The translations under genes and the position numbers were made by a program. Positions 29,839-40,043 of a stretch of DNA of 64,000 bases are shown in pieces (positions within the stretch are counted from its first letter, which is position 1; every line of letters begins with the position of its first letter). This DNA is from Gemmatimonadota bacterium. Its GTDB lineage: Bacteria; Gemmatimonadota; Gemmatimonadetes; Gemmatimonadales; GWC2-71-9. Below the pieces are notes generated by a model. It saw nothing but the letters and a program-made list of their open reading frames with translations. It was not told the DNA's origin and searched no databases. The stretch spans positions 1,264,160 to 1,328,159 of the forward strand of contig PNAE01000007.1 of NCBI GenBank assembly GCA_003169895.1, read 5' to 3'.

Positions 29839-30714
29839 TTACGGACCGATCGCAATTCCGCTGCCCCCGCCGTCTAGCGAGAGTGAGAGCGTCGGTGTAC
29901 TGGCGCTGGTGAACGGCGGAGTAAAGACCACAATGGTGGGGCCCCAGGTGATATAGAGGTGTCCGCTGGCGTCGAGCGCGCAACCATTGGCCCCGACGGT
30001 GCCTGAATTCATGATCACGGTCGGGGTCGCGGTCGTGGCGAGGGGCAATGAATACACGAAGACGTGACTGGCGAATCCGGTTCCCTCGCATGCGAAAAGC
30101 TGCGTTGCACTGGCAGAAATTGCGTCGAATTCGGTTCCGGCGGCCGCTGCCAGTGTCATCGTGACCGAGCCGCCGGTGATGACGTCGATCCGATCCGCAC
30201 TGGCCGCGTAGACGGTGCCGTTGGGATCAATGGCGAGCGAATGGGCGGTCAAGTTGGGCGTGACAACCCGGCTGCTCGGCGTCGAAGCGCTGGTGAACGG
30301 CGAGGAGTATACGTGGATCGTGTCGGCGATGGCCAGATAGAGGGGGCCACTCGGTAGCAAGAGCGGCGTCTCAAGCCACCCGACCGGGAGCGTGGCGTAC
30401 GGAACACTCGCCGATGTCAGCGGTAGCTGGAACAACGAGACAGTGTAGTCCGAGATCTTGTTCGCTGCGAGTGTCGTGGCATTCACGCTGAGGCTGACAT
30501 CAGCATCGTAAGGCAGGGTGACCACTGGCGTACTGCTGGCGGTGAGCGGCAAGTCATAGACCAGGATCTTGCCCGGGATGTCGTCCTGTCCGATGTAGAG
30601 GTGCTGCGTGGGCGGCGGCGGTGGCGGCGGGTTCGTCGTCGCGGTCGAACTGGAACATGCCGCGAGGATCAAACCGGCAGAGGCTGCGATCGAGATGGCG
30701 CGAAGTTTCATCAT
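29839..30714 (-). CDS. Repeat-containing propeller-like lipoprotein
   Basis: 291 residues from MMKLRAISIAASAGLILAAC, a lipoprotein signal with lipobox LAAC; the second Met (30711) is an equally good start. After a Ser/Thr/Pro stretch there are six to seven repeats of about 45 residues ending in the motif LPLTxSSTP or SPFTSASTP (for example LPLTASSTP, LPLTSASVP, SPFTSASTP, LPLATTATP, PPFTSASTP). This suggests a small beta-propeller or tandem beta-repeat exposed on the cell surface. No family is recognised. It is convergent with the Abi_C gene and forms the right half of the island. 29651-29838 holds no gene I support. Confidence 0.7.
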   Translation of the reverse strand: MMKLRAISIAASAGLILAACSSSTATTNPPPPPPPTQHLYIGQDDIPGKILVYDLPLTASSTPVVTLPYDADVSLSVNATTLAANKISDYTVSLFQLPLTSASVPYATLPVGWLETPLLLPSGPLYLAIADTIHVYSSPFTSASTPSSRVVTPNLTAHSLAIDPNGTVYAASADRIDVITGGSVTMTLAAAAGTEFDAISASATQLFACEGTGFASHVFVYSLPLATTATPTVIMNSGTVGANGCALDASGHLYITWGPTIVVFTPPFTSASTPTLSLSLDGGGSGIAIGP

Positions 30715-30856
30715 CGGCTCGTCGGAAGAGAACTGTCGGCTGACACCCCGACGGTATGCGGTGGAGTATCGCCCCAGCTCCGGCGAGCCGCAACCGGAGC
30801 TCGATCCTAGCCGAGCCGACCGCGTGCGGCGGCCGCCGTGCATCAGCTAGCACTGT

Positions 30857-30880
30857 AAGTGAACATCCGAGTGAACATTG
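30857..30880 (+). repeat. Right pair of 12-bp direct repeats (RAGTGAACATYS)
   Basis: AAGTGAACATCC followed directly by GAGTGAACATTG. Same unit and spacing as the pair at 28173-28196, in the same orientation. Confidence 0.6.
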
Positions 30881-30925
30881 AGGCGCGAGTGGGCCCTAAG
30901 TCATTTGGTACGAAGGCGCGGTCTG

Positions 30926-30957
30926 GGTGAAGAATATCTGGGTGCCCTATGGGGCCT
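30926..30957 (+). repeat. Right copy of the 32-bp direct repeat (ALDH16 C-terminal codons)
   Basis: 27 bases identical to 28058-28084, then one mismatch and GCCT. Reading in frame it gives VKNIWVPYGA and a TGA stop, preceded by only nine more open codons after a TAA. It is a detached fragment of an ALDH16 3' end and has no gene around it. Confidence 0.85.
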
Positions 30958-31055
30958 GAGTCCACTGCTGTACCCAGTCGCGTATTTCCTGGGGTTTTTC
31001 GGGCTTAGCTGTTCACCAGTGACCGCATGATCGACATCATCTTCATCAATTCCAG

Positions 31056-32579
<1,524 letters not shown>

Positions 32580-32713
32580 TCACGAGCGAGACGCGCGCTC
32601 GCGCAAGGACGTGGTCGGCCGAACCGGCGGTCCCCGAGTTGCGCCCCGGGCCGGACAAGGCGACCATTGGCGCACCTCATACACTGGACGGTCGCCTCGA
32701 TGCCCCGCACGCG

Positions 32714-32719
32714 CAGGTG
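32714..32719 (+). promoter_or_regulatory. Ribosome-binding site that fixes the STK5 start
   Basis: AGGTGA lies eight bases before ATG 32729. Upstream alternatives (TTG 32639, GTG 32717) have no comparable site, and 32729 also matches the N-terminal length of the sibling kinases. Confidence 0.6.
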
Positions 32720-32728
32720 ATCACCGAA

Positions 32729-34936
32729 ATGGACCGGCTGGCCAGTGCGTTGGCCGACCGCTACACGATCGAACGCGAGCTCGGCGCGGGCGGAATGGCC
32801 ACGGTGTATCTCGCCCACGACCTCAAGCACGATCGCCGGGTGGCCATCAAGGTGCTGCGCCCCGAACTCGCCGTTGCCGTGGGTCCCGAGCGCTTTCTGG
32901 CCGAAATCAAGACCACCGCCCATCTGCAACATCCGCATATCCTGTCGCTGTTTGATTCGGGTGCACTCGACGGCACCGTGTTCTATGTCATGCCGTTCGT
33001 CGATGGCGAATCGTTGCGGGACCGGCTCACCCGCGAGAAACAGCTCCCGATCGACGACGCACTCCGCATCGGGCGTGAAGTCGCTGATGCGCTCCAGTAC
33101 GCCCACGAGCACGGCGTGATCCATCGCGACATCAAACCGGAAAACATCCTGCTCCACGGCGGACACGCCCTGGTGGCGGACTTCGGCATCGCGCTGGCCG
33201 CGGCGAAGACCGGCAGCCGACGGATCACCGAGGCAGGGATGGCCCTCGGAACACCCGCGTACATGAGCCCCGAACAGGCAATGGCCGAACCGCAGATCGA
33301 TGGGCGGAGCGATCAGTATAGCCTGGCTACCGTACTGTACGAGATGTTGGCTGGTGAGGCGCCGTACACGGGGCCGACGCCGCGGGCGATATTGGCGCGA
33401 CAGCTCACGGCTTCGGTCCCTTCGCTCCGGGCAGTGCGTGAATCCGTCCCGGACTTCGTGGAGGCCGCGATCCGGCGTGCCCTCGCCAAGACGCCCGCGG
33501 ACCGCTTCACCACCATGACCGCATTCGCCGACGCCCTCAGGAAGCCGGCTGCCGACCAGCCAAGGCCACGATCCGTCGCGGTCCTGCCGTTTCTGAACCT
33601 GAGCGGCGACCCGGAAAACGAACACTTCGCGGACGGGATCACGGAGGATGTCATCGCCCAGCTCTCCAAAATCCGGGCGTTACACGTCATTTCCCGGACA
33701 TCGGTGATGCCGTTCAAAGGACGGCAGCAGGGTCTCCGGGAGATCGCCGCCCGACTCCAGGTGGCGACGCTGCTTGAGGGAAGCGTGCGCCGCGCCGGAG
33801 ATCGCGTTCGAATCGTGGCCCAGCTCGTCGACGCGGGCACCGACGAGAACCTTTGGGCCGAGACGTATGACCGACAGCTCACCGACATCTTCGCCATCCA
33901 GATGGAGGTGGCGTTGCACATCGCCGCGGCGCTCAAGGCCGAACTGTCTCCCGATGAGCGAGCCCGTATTGGGAGGGAGCCAACCAGCGACGTGCGTGCG
34001 TATCAACTCTATCTGAAGGGCCGACACTGTTTCATCAGGTACACCGAAGAAGGGATGCGCCAAGCGATCGGGTATTTCGAGCAAGCCATCGAGCGGGATC
34101 CGCAGTACGCCCTGGCCTACGCCAGCGTGGCCATGGCCTATACGGAGCTCGGAGAAACCGGTGCGCTGAATCCCGACGAGGCCTATCCGCGGGCCAAGGC
34201 AGCCGCAACGCACGCGCTCGCGCTCGACCCTGAACTCGGAGAAGCGCATTCCACGGTGGCCTACGGCATGTTCGTGTATGACTTCGACTGGACCGGCGCC
34301 GAGGCGGAGTTCAAGCGGGCACTCGAGCTGAGTCCGGGCAGCGCGGATACGTATGACCTTTACGGGCGCCTGTGCTCGGTCCTGGGACGGTTCGACGAGG
34401 CCATCGCGCTGCAACGGCGAGCCCAGGAACTTGATCCACTGGCTCATCAGTCGGATCTCGCCACGGCGCTCCTGCGGGCTGGGCGGTACGATCAGGCCTT
34501 GGAGGCCGCCAGCCGTGCGATCGAGTTCGATCGCAACTATGCACGGGGGCATTCCACCCTTGGCTGGGCCTTATTCGGGAAGGGCAGGTTTGACGAAGGT
34601 CTGGCAGCATTGGAGCGTGCCGTGGCGCTCTCACCGGGTGACACCCTCTGGTTGGCGCAACTCGGGCAGGCCTATGCGCTCGCGGGCAGAGTCGACCGAG
34701 CGCAGGAAATACTGCGGGAACTGGAGGAGCAGTCACGGACGCGATACGTCGCGCCCTACCACATGGCGTACGTGTACACCGGTCTTGGGCAACACGAGCA
34801 GGCCATGGATTGCTTGGAGCGAGCGTACGAGCAGCGCGCGGGCTCTGTATATGGCATCCGGGGTTCGTTCCTGTTTGCGCCCCTGCGCTCGCACCCTCGC
34901 TTCACGGCGCTGCTGCGCAGGATGCACCTTGACTGA
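32729..34936 (+). CDS. Ser/Thr protein kinase with TolB-like domain and TPR repeats (STK5)
   Basis: 735 residues. Kinase motifs: GAGGMA (19-24), Lys41, IHRDIKPEN (D134), DFG (D151), activation loop GTPAYMSPEQ. There is no membrane helix before the TolB-like domain (from about 284: SVAVLPFLNLSGDPENEHFADG), as in STK2. TPR-like repeats fill the C-terminal half. The N-terminal 200 residues are nearly the same as in STK1 and STK2, although the gene lies 26 kb away and on the other strand. It is divergent from tpl with about 260 bases between them. Confidence 0.93.
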   Translation: MDRLASALADRYTIERELGAGGMATVYLAHDLKHDRRVAIKVLRPELAVAVGPERFLAEIKTTAHLQHPHILSLFDSGALDGTVFYVMPFVDGESLRDRLTREKQLPIDDALRIGREVADALQYAHEHGVIHRDIKPENILLHGGHALVADFGIALAAAKTGSRRITEAGMALGTPAYMSPEQAMAEPQIDGRSDQYSLATVLYEMLAGEAPYTGPTPRAILARQLTASVPSLRAVRESVPDFVEAAIRRALAKTPADRFTTMTAFADALRKPAADQPRPRSVAVLPFLNLSGDPENEHFADGITEDVIAQLSKIRALHVISRTSVMPFKGRQQGLREIAARLQVATLLEGSVRRAGDRVRIVAQLVDAGTDENLWAETYDRQLTDIFAIQMEVALHIAAALKAELSPDERARIGREPTSDVRAYQLYLKGRHCFIRYTEEGMRQAIGYFEQAIERDPQYALAYASVAMAYTELGETGALNPDEAYPRAKAAATHALALDPELGEAHSTVAYGMFVYDFDWTGAEAEFKRALELSPGSADTYDLYGRLCSVLGRFDEAIALQRRAQELDPLAHQSDLATALLRAGRYDQALEAASRAIEFDRNYARGHSTLGWALFGKGRFDEGLAALERAVALSPGDTLWLAQLGQAYALAGRVDRAQEILRELEEQSRTRYVAPYHMAYVYTGLGQHEQAMDCLERAYEQRAGSVYGIRGSFLFAPLRSHPRFTALLRRMHLD

Positions 34937-35028
34937 GGTCTTCGGAAGCGGTGTCTCGCGGACGTGCCGGCGCTTCCCGCGAGTACCATCAAGACGGACG
35001 CGACAGTGAAGATCAGGAAGGGGACCTT

Positions 35029-35679
35029 GTGGTAGACGGATCTGCTGTCGAGCATCGACCGCAATCGCTCGGGGAAGAAATCGCCAACAGCGCCAGCCAT
35101 GCCATCGGTTTCCTGGCCGCGCTGGCGGCCCTGCCCGTGCTCGTTCTTGGCGCGCTTCAGCACGGCGCGGCGGCCGTGGTCGGGGCGGGGGTCTTTGCCG
35201 CGACCGCGGCCTTCCTCTACCTGACCTCCACGCTCTACCATGCGCTCGCTCCGAATCGGGCGAAGCGTGTGCTCCAGATCCTCGACCACGGGGCCATCTA
35301 TCTCCTCATTGCCGGGACCTACACGCCCTTCACGCTGGGGGCCCTTCGTGGGCCCTGGGGCTGGACCCTTTTCGGGCTGATCTGGGGCCTCGCCGTAGTC
35401 GGCATTGCCCTCAAGGCCATCGGGGGGATTCGCTATCCCCGCCTCTCGACCGGCTTGTATCTCGCGATGGGCTGGCTTGCTCTGGCGGCCGCGAAGCCGC
35501 TCTGGCTCCTCATGCCGCGGTGGGGGCTGTTCTGGCTGGTAGCCGGCGGAGTAGCCTACACCGTGGGGGTCGGATTCTACTCCGCTCGCCGGCTCCGTTA
35601 CGGTCATTTCGTCTGGCATCTGTTCGTCCTCGCCGGCACGGCGTGCCACTTCGTGGCGGTGTTGCAGTACGCAGCCTAG
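35029..35679 (+). CDS. Hemolysin III/YqfA-type (PAQR-like) membrane protein
   Basis: 216 residues from GTG 35029, chosen because AGGAAGGGG lies just upstream and the length matches the family; the frame is open back to 34951. Seven hydrophobic segments. The conserved His residues of the PAQR/HlyIII fold are present: NSASHAIGF, STLYHAL, LDHGAIYLLIAGTYTPF and HLFVLAGTACHFVAV; these bind zinc in relatives. The family is ascribed hydrolase or receptor-like activity, but the function in bacteria is unsettled. It stands alone after STK5. Confidence 0.88.
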   Translation: MVDGSAVEHRPQSLGEEIANSASHAIGFLAALAALPVLVLGALQHGAAAVVGAGVFAATAAFLYLTSTLYHALAPNRAKRVLQILDHGAIYLLIAGTYTPFTLGALRGPWGWTLFGLIWGLAVVGIALKAIGGIRYPRLSTGLYLAMGWLALAAAKPLWLLMPRWGLFWLVAGGVAYTVGVGFYSARRLRYGHFVWHLFVLAGTACHFVAVLQYAA

Positions 35680-35760
35680 CACGCGCACGGCTGCGAGAAT
35701 TCTCCGGTATCCGCTCGCCTCGCAGCAGAAACGCAGCATCGTCAGACGTCGGGAGGGCGA

Positions 35761-36651
35761 ATGAATCGCGTACTCTATGCAACATGCTCCGTTGTCCTCA
35801 GTGTCGTTGGGTCACGCCCGGCCGGCGCACAAGTCACGACGAGGCCCGTCCCGATGGCGTTGTGGCTCAACGGCGCTCCAGGTGCGAGCGGGCGGGATTC
35901 AGCCGGTGTTCCAACTATCGCGCTCTACCGACCAGTCGCTGGGACGGCGACCGGCGCGGCTGTCGTGATTTGTCCCGGTGGCTCCTATGCACTGCTGGCC
36001 GACCACGAGGGACACACCATTGCGCTCTGGCTCAACAGCCTCGGTGTGACCGCCGCCGTGCTCAAGTATCGCCTGGCGCCGCGCTATCACTTTCCGGCAC
36101 CGCTGCTGGACGTAGCGCGCGCCATCCGCACGGTCCGCGCTCGGGCGACGGAGTGGGGCATAGACCCGAATAGAATTGGCGTAATGGGCTTCTCCGCGGG
36201 CGGGCACCTCGCGTCGACCATCGCCACACACTTCGATGCGGGTGATTCCTCTTCCGCGGATCCGATGGAACGGGTGAGTAGCCGACCGGATATTGCGGTG
36301 CTCGCGTATCCAGTGATCTCCATGGTTGACGGCATCACGCACGCGGGTTCACGCCGGAATCTCCTCGGTGACACCCCATCTGCGGAACTAGTGGCAGCGC
36401 TGTCCAATGAGAAGCACGTTACGCCGCAAACTCCGCCCACCTTCATCTTCCACACCGCCAACGATCCGGTTGTTCCGGTGGAGAACAGCCTCCTTTTTGC
36501 CGCCGCGCTACGTGCGGCGAACGTTCCCTTCGAGTTACACGTGTTTGAACGCGGTCCACACGGAGTTGGCCTTGCGTCAGGCGATCCCGTGCTTGGCGCG
36601 TGGCCAACGCTGCTTCACAACTGGCTGCGACTGCGAGGGTTCGCTCGATGA
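35761..36651 (+). CDS. Secreted alpha/beta hydrolase (esterase, acetylxylan-esterase-like)
   Basis: 296 residues with a signal peptide (about 1-23, ending PAGAQ). The nucleophile elbow is GFSAGGHLAS, the acid is in HTANDPVVPVENS, and the catalytic His is in RGPHGVGLA. The oxyanion stretch VICPGGSYALLADHEG is typical of the BD-FAE/acetylxylan-esterase group. It probably hydrolyses acetyl or other small esters on carbohydrates in the periplasm or outside. It is followed by a gene on the other strand (DUF5107), so it ends its own unit. Confidence 0.88.
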   Translation: MNRVLYATCSVVLSVVGSRPAGAQVTTRPVPMALWLNGAPGASGRDSAGVPTIALYRPVAGTATGAAVVICPGGSYALLADHEGHTIALWLNSLGVTAAVLKYRLAPRYHFPAPLLDVARAIRTVRARATEWGIDPNRIGVMGFSAGGHLASTIATHFDAGDSSSADPMERVSSRPDIAVLAYPVISMVDGITHAGSRRNLLGDTPSAELVAALSNEKHVTPQTPPTFIFHTANDPVVPVENSLLFAAALRAANVPFELHVFERGPHGVGLASGDPVLGAWPTLLHNWLRLRGFAR

Positions 36652-36726
36652 GTGCATGAGACGTTCGGCCGCGCGGGCGTGACCTTCGAAGGGCAACACC
36701 ACGGTGGCCGCCGCGCGACAACCCAA

Positions 36727-39711
36727 TCATCGATGCGGCCGGGACGTCCTGGTCGCGACTGGTGCGAGCAGCGCTTGGAGGACGCGATCGGTGAGCGGAT
36801 CGGGTGAAGCCGCGAGGGTCCGCTGGACCTGCTGGTCAAGATCGGGACGCAGCGCGGTGCCGCGACGCGCCCAGGCCGCGAGGAGATCCTCCAAGCGCTC
36901 ATCGACGTCCTGGTCGTACGGTTTTCCCGTCCCGAGCCGTTCCGGCCACTGCAGCGCCGTGGCGATCAGCTGGAGGGCAGCGCGCGAATTGCCCGCGCGG
37001 ATCCGCTCCACCGCGCCAAGAAGATTGGCCTCACGATAGAGGGAGTGCGCCTCGCCCGCCCCTTCGTAGGGGAGCACGACCAGCGTGTCGAGCAGCCGCC
37101 GGGCTGCATTGGCGTCGCCATTCCGGAGCAGGGCCCGGGTGTAGAGCATCCCCAGCGCCGAGTTGCGTGGGAAGTGCTGGTAGTACCCGGCCGCGATGCG
37201 GACCGCGTCCGCGAACTGGCTGTCGGCCATCGCTCGCTCGGCCATGAGGCGGCCATACCGCCATTCGCCGGGGTCGAGTTGCGCCGCGTGCCGAAGATCA
37301 GCCAGTGCCCTCCCCGGTGCCGCCGTCTTCAGCAACTCGGCCCGAGCCGCATAGAACGGTGCGAACGATGGGCCCTCCTGAACGCCGTCGAAGAGCGTGC
37401 GCGCAGTTACGCTGTCACCCTGGCTCCAGCGGATCAGTCCGAGGAAGTAGCGCGGCAGCCAGCTCGCGGAGCGCGTCAGCGCCCACGCCATGACGTCCGC
37501 CGACTCGACGCGCGACGGAAAGATGAGCCGCGGCGACGTCGAATCCGCACGCGCCAGCAACATCGCGACGTCGGGCGATCCGAGGCGTTCGTGCAGGAAG
37601 GCCCGCCAGTAGAGCACTTCCGGATTCGGTGGAGCGAGGGCCAGCAGTTGATCCGCCGTGGCAACCTGCCCGACATCGAAATACCAGAGCGCCAGCTCGA
37701 GTAGCGTCTCCGACGGCATCTCGTTGCGGATGAGCACTGTCACGCCCTGGCGTGCCGAGTCAGTTCCATCCCAGAGCGCCAACTCGAAGTGCGCGAAATG
37801 CGAAAGCGGGTCGAGCGCCTGCAGCGCCTCGATGTCGTCCGTCGCGGCGACGCGGTCGTGCTGGAGTCGATGCGCCACCGCGCGCACCTGCCAGGCATCG
37901 AGGTCGAAGCGATTGTAGTCGAGCGCCTTTACGGCGTAATCCATCGCCCGCTCCAGGTCGCCGTTGTGGAGGTAGATCTTCGCGAGCGCGGTCCACGCCG
38001 CCGTCCGGTATTCCGGCGATTGCGACGCGATGTCGAATCCGTCGCGCGCATCAACTCGGCGCCCGGTGCGCAGGCTGGCCTCGCCATAGACGAAGTTGGC
38101 CTCCGGGTCGTACGTGTCGATGCTGAGCGCGCGGCGGGTGAGGCGGAGGGCACCGGCGGCATCACCGCGCCGCAACGTGAGCGAAGCGAGGTCGGTCAGC
38201 GTCGGGATGTAGTTGGAATCGGCGGCCACCGCCCGTGCGAGGTCGCGCTCGGCGCCGAGGTAGTCGCGTTCGCGCAGCTTTTCCTTGCCGGCGAGATATC
38301 TCCCATAGGAAGAGTTCCAGTCGAAGGCGGCGGGTGCCGTCACCGGTCGACCCAAGCCGGTAGCCGCCGTGTCGGCGGTCCATTCGATCTTGTGGCCACC
38401 GAGCGTGACGCGCAGTTGCGAGGGATCGGCGACCACGGGGGCGGTATCGCGCCAGCGCTGGAGCGGTTCGAGACGGAGCAGCCGGGCATAGACGCGATGG
38501 CTGCCGTCAAAGACCTCGATCGAGTCGGCGATCCGCTGCACCGGCGAGAACGACACCACCACGCCGCGCGCGGTGGGCTGCACATTGAGCGCGCCCCAGG
38601 GATTGGCGGTCACGAACCCATCCGTCCCCTTCGCCGGAAACCAGTACTCGGTCCACCGGTCGGAACTGTACGGGGCGAAACCGCGATGCTTGAACGGCGT
38701 CAGCGTACTCGCTTCCGCCGTCTGGTTGAAGAGCCGGCCGGACTGAACTTCGGTATACTGGCCATCGGCGTCGGTGAGCAGCTGTTCCCAGATCATTCCC
38801 TGTCGCGAGAGGCCCCAGATCCAGAGCTTCTTCCCCGGCTTCTCATCATGGGGGGCGTAGCGCACCATCCCGAAGTCCTTCGCATGCCAGTAGGCACCGA
38901 AGAAGTCGGTGTAGGTGCCGAAGACGTGGTACGACTTGTAGCCGCCGAAGTCGTTATTGCGATAGAACGAGATCGCCTTGCCGTTGACGCGGTTGACCGG
39001 CCAGTCGCCGACCTCGCCGCCGTGCCCAAGGAAGTGATTGCCCGGATAGATGAATTCGAGGTCGTCGCCGACCGGGATGGCGGCGTTCATCCACGAGTAG
39101 TATGGCTGCTCGAATGGCGTTCCGTTGTGCCAGAACGAGCTGGTCGTGAAGTACGCCTTGTCGGCGGGAACCGAGATCGCGAGTCGCCACGACGTGCGCG
39201 TCAGCAGGTCGAGCGCACCAATGGTGCAGGTCACGCTACCGTCGGCGCCGCGCTGTGTCACGTAGTCCACCGGTGTCGCGACATTGGGCGTGTGACCGAT
39301 GATGCCGTAGTTGGCCTCGATCCCGCCGCTGGTCCACGGCCCACGCATCGCGATGTCGCGGAACTTCACCACGTGGTTGTCGTAAATGAACGACTTGCCG
39401 GTCGCCTTGTCGATAGCGCGCCAGATCTTGCCGCCGATCTCGGGGAGGATCGACACGCGAATCCACCGGTTCTCGAGGTCGATCACCTTCCAGGTCCGTT
39501 GCACCGGGACATCCGTGAAGCCGTCGAAGCGGAAGTACGGATAGATCGGTCCCATCACCGGGATCGGATTCGGGTCGGAGAAGGGATAGGTGGTGAACTC
39601 CGCCTGGTACTCGCGCACCGTCGCTGCCGCGCCCGCCTGGGCGGACGCCATCCTCGGCACGGTGGCTGGAGCGAGGAGCACCAGACTCAAGGCCAATCGT
39701 CGTGGACACAT
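36727..39711 (-). CDS. DUF5107 and TPR-repeat secreted protein
   Basis: 994 residues, with a signal sequence (about 1-25). The first half (about 30-340) matches the DUF5107 pattern: PYPYFRFDGF-type start, LENRWIRVSILPEIGGKIWRA, YGIIGHTPN, WMNAAIPVGDD and PGNHFLGHGGEVGDWP. That is a galactose-mutarotase-like beta-sandwich found in sugar-active proteins. From about residue 460 the protein consists of TPR repeats, and the C-terminal third is also helical. Probably a periplasmic sugar-binding or sugar-processing protein. No catalytic residue can be assigned. The gene is convergent with the esterase gene. Confidence 0.85.
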   Translation of the reverse strand: MCPRRLALSLVLLAPATVPRMASAQAGAAATVREYQAEFTTYPFSDPNPIPVMGPIYPYFRFDGFTDVPVQRTWKVIDLENRWIRVSILPEIGGKIWRAIDKATGKSFIYDNHVVKFRDIAMRGPWTSGGIEANYGIIGHTPNVATPVDYVTQRGADGSVTCTIGALDLLTRTSWRLAISVPADKAYFTTSSFWHNGTPFEQPYYSWMNAAIPVGDDLEFIYPGNHFLGHGGEVGDWPVNRVNGKAISFYRNNDFGGYKSYHVFGTYTDFFGAYWHAKDFGMVRYAPHDEKPGKKLWIWGLSRQGMIWEQLLTDADGQYTEVQSGRLFNQTAEASTLTPFKHRGFAPYSSDRWTEYWFPAKGTDGFVTANPWGALNVQPTARGVVVSFSPVQRIADSIEVFDGSHRVYARLLRLEPLQRWRDTAPVVADPSQLRVTLGGHKIEWTADTAATGLGRPVTAPAAFDWNSSYGRYLAGKEKLRERDYLGAERDLARAVAADSNYIPTLTDLASLTLRRGDAAGALRLTRRALSIDTYDPEANFVYGEASLRTGRRVDARDGFDIASQSPEYRTAAWTALAKIYLHNGDLERAMDYAVKALDYNRFDLDAWQVRAVAHRLQHDRVAATDDIEALQALDPLSHFAHFELALWDGTDSARQGVTVLIRNEMPSETLLELALWYFDVGQVATADQLLALAPPNPEVLYWRAFLHERLGSPDVAMLLARADSTSPRLIFPSRVESADVMAWALTRSASWLPRYFLGLIRWSQGDSVTARTLFDGVQEGPSFAPFYAARAELLKTAAPGRALADLRHAAQLDPGEWRYGRLMAERAMADSQFADAVRIAAGYYQHFPRNSALGMLYTRALLRNGDANAARRLLDTLVVLPYEGAGEAHSLYREANLLGAVERIRAGNSRAALQLIATALQWPERLGTGKPYDQDVDERLEDLLAAWARRGTALRPDLDQQVQRTLAASPDPLTDRVLQALLAPVATRTSRPHR

Positions 39712-40043
39712 GGCATACCCCGCGAGGTTGTCGATCGTGTGCTTCCATGCGTTTTCGCATTGAGTCTAACGTCGATTCCTCCGCTCGATCGGCATGAACG
39801 CTGAGCATGGGCCTGCCGCGCCGGTGTCGCTGATTTGAGGACGCACCGCCGCCCCGTACGCCGCGCCGCAGAGGTGCCGGGCGTCAGGTTGCCTCGACCG
39901 AGGCGGGCGATGAAGGTCCGTCGAACAGTGCCGCGGGCCGGGATGCTGAAATGATGCTAGTATCAAGCTGGCCTGGCGGCGGAACGACTGGCGTCGCGCC
40001 GGCACTGGCTGAGCCTTCCACCGACTACTGAGAGGGATGAATC
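39712..40043. other. Divergent intergenic region between DUF5107 and M16 genes
   Basis: 332 bases with no supported gene. It holds a short perfect hairpin (GCCTC/GAGGC at 39891-39904) and a TAGTAT element at 39958-39963 that could act as a -10 toward the M16 gene; no -35 is seen. Otherwise nothing recognisable. Confidence 0.4.

Noticed and set aside
29660-29956. 98-codon plus-strand frame after the Abi_C gene
   Set aside because: No ribosome-binding site, low-complexity composition, and it overlaps the convergent lipoprotein gene.
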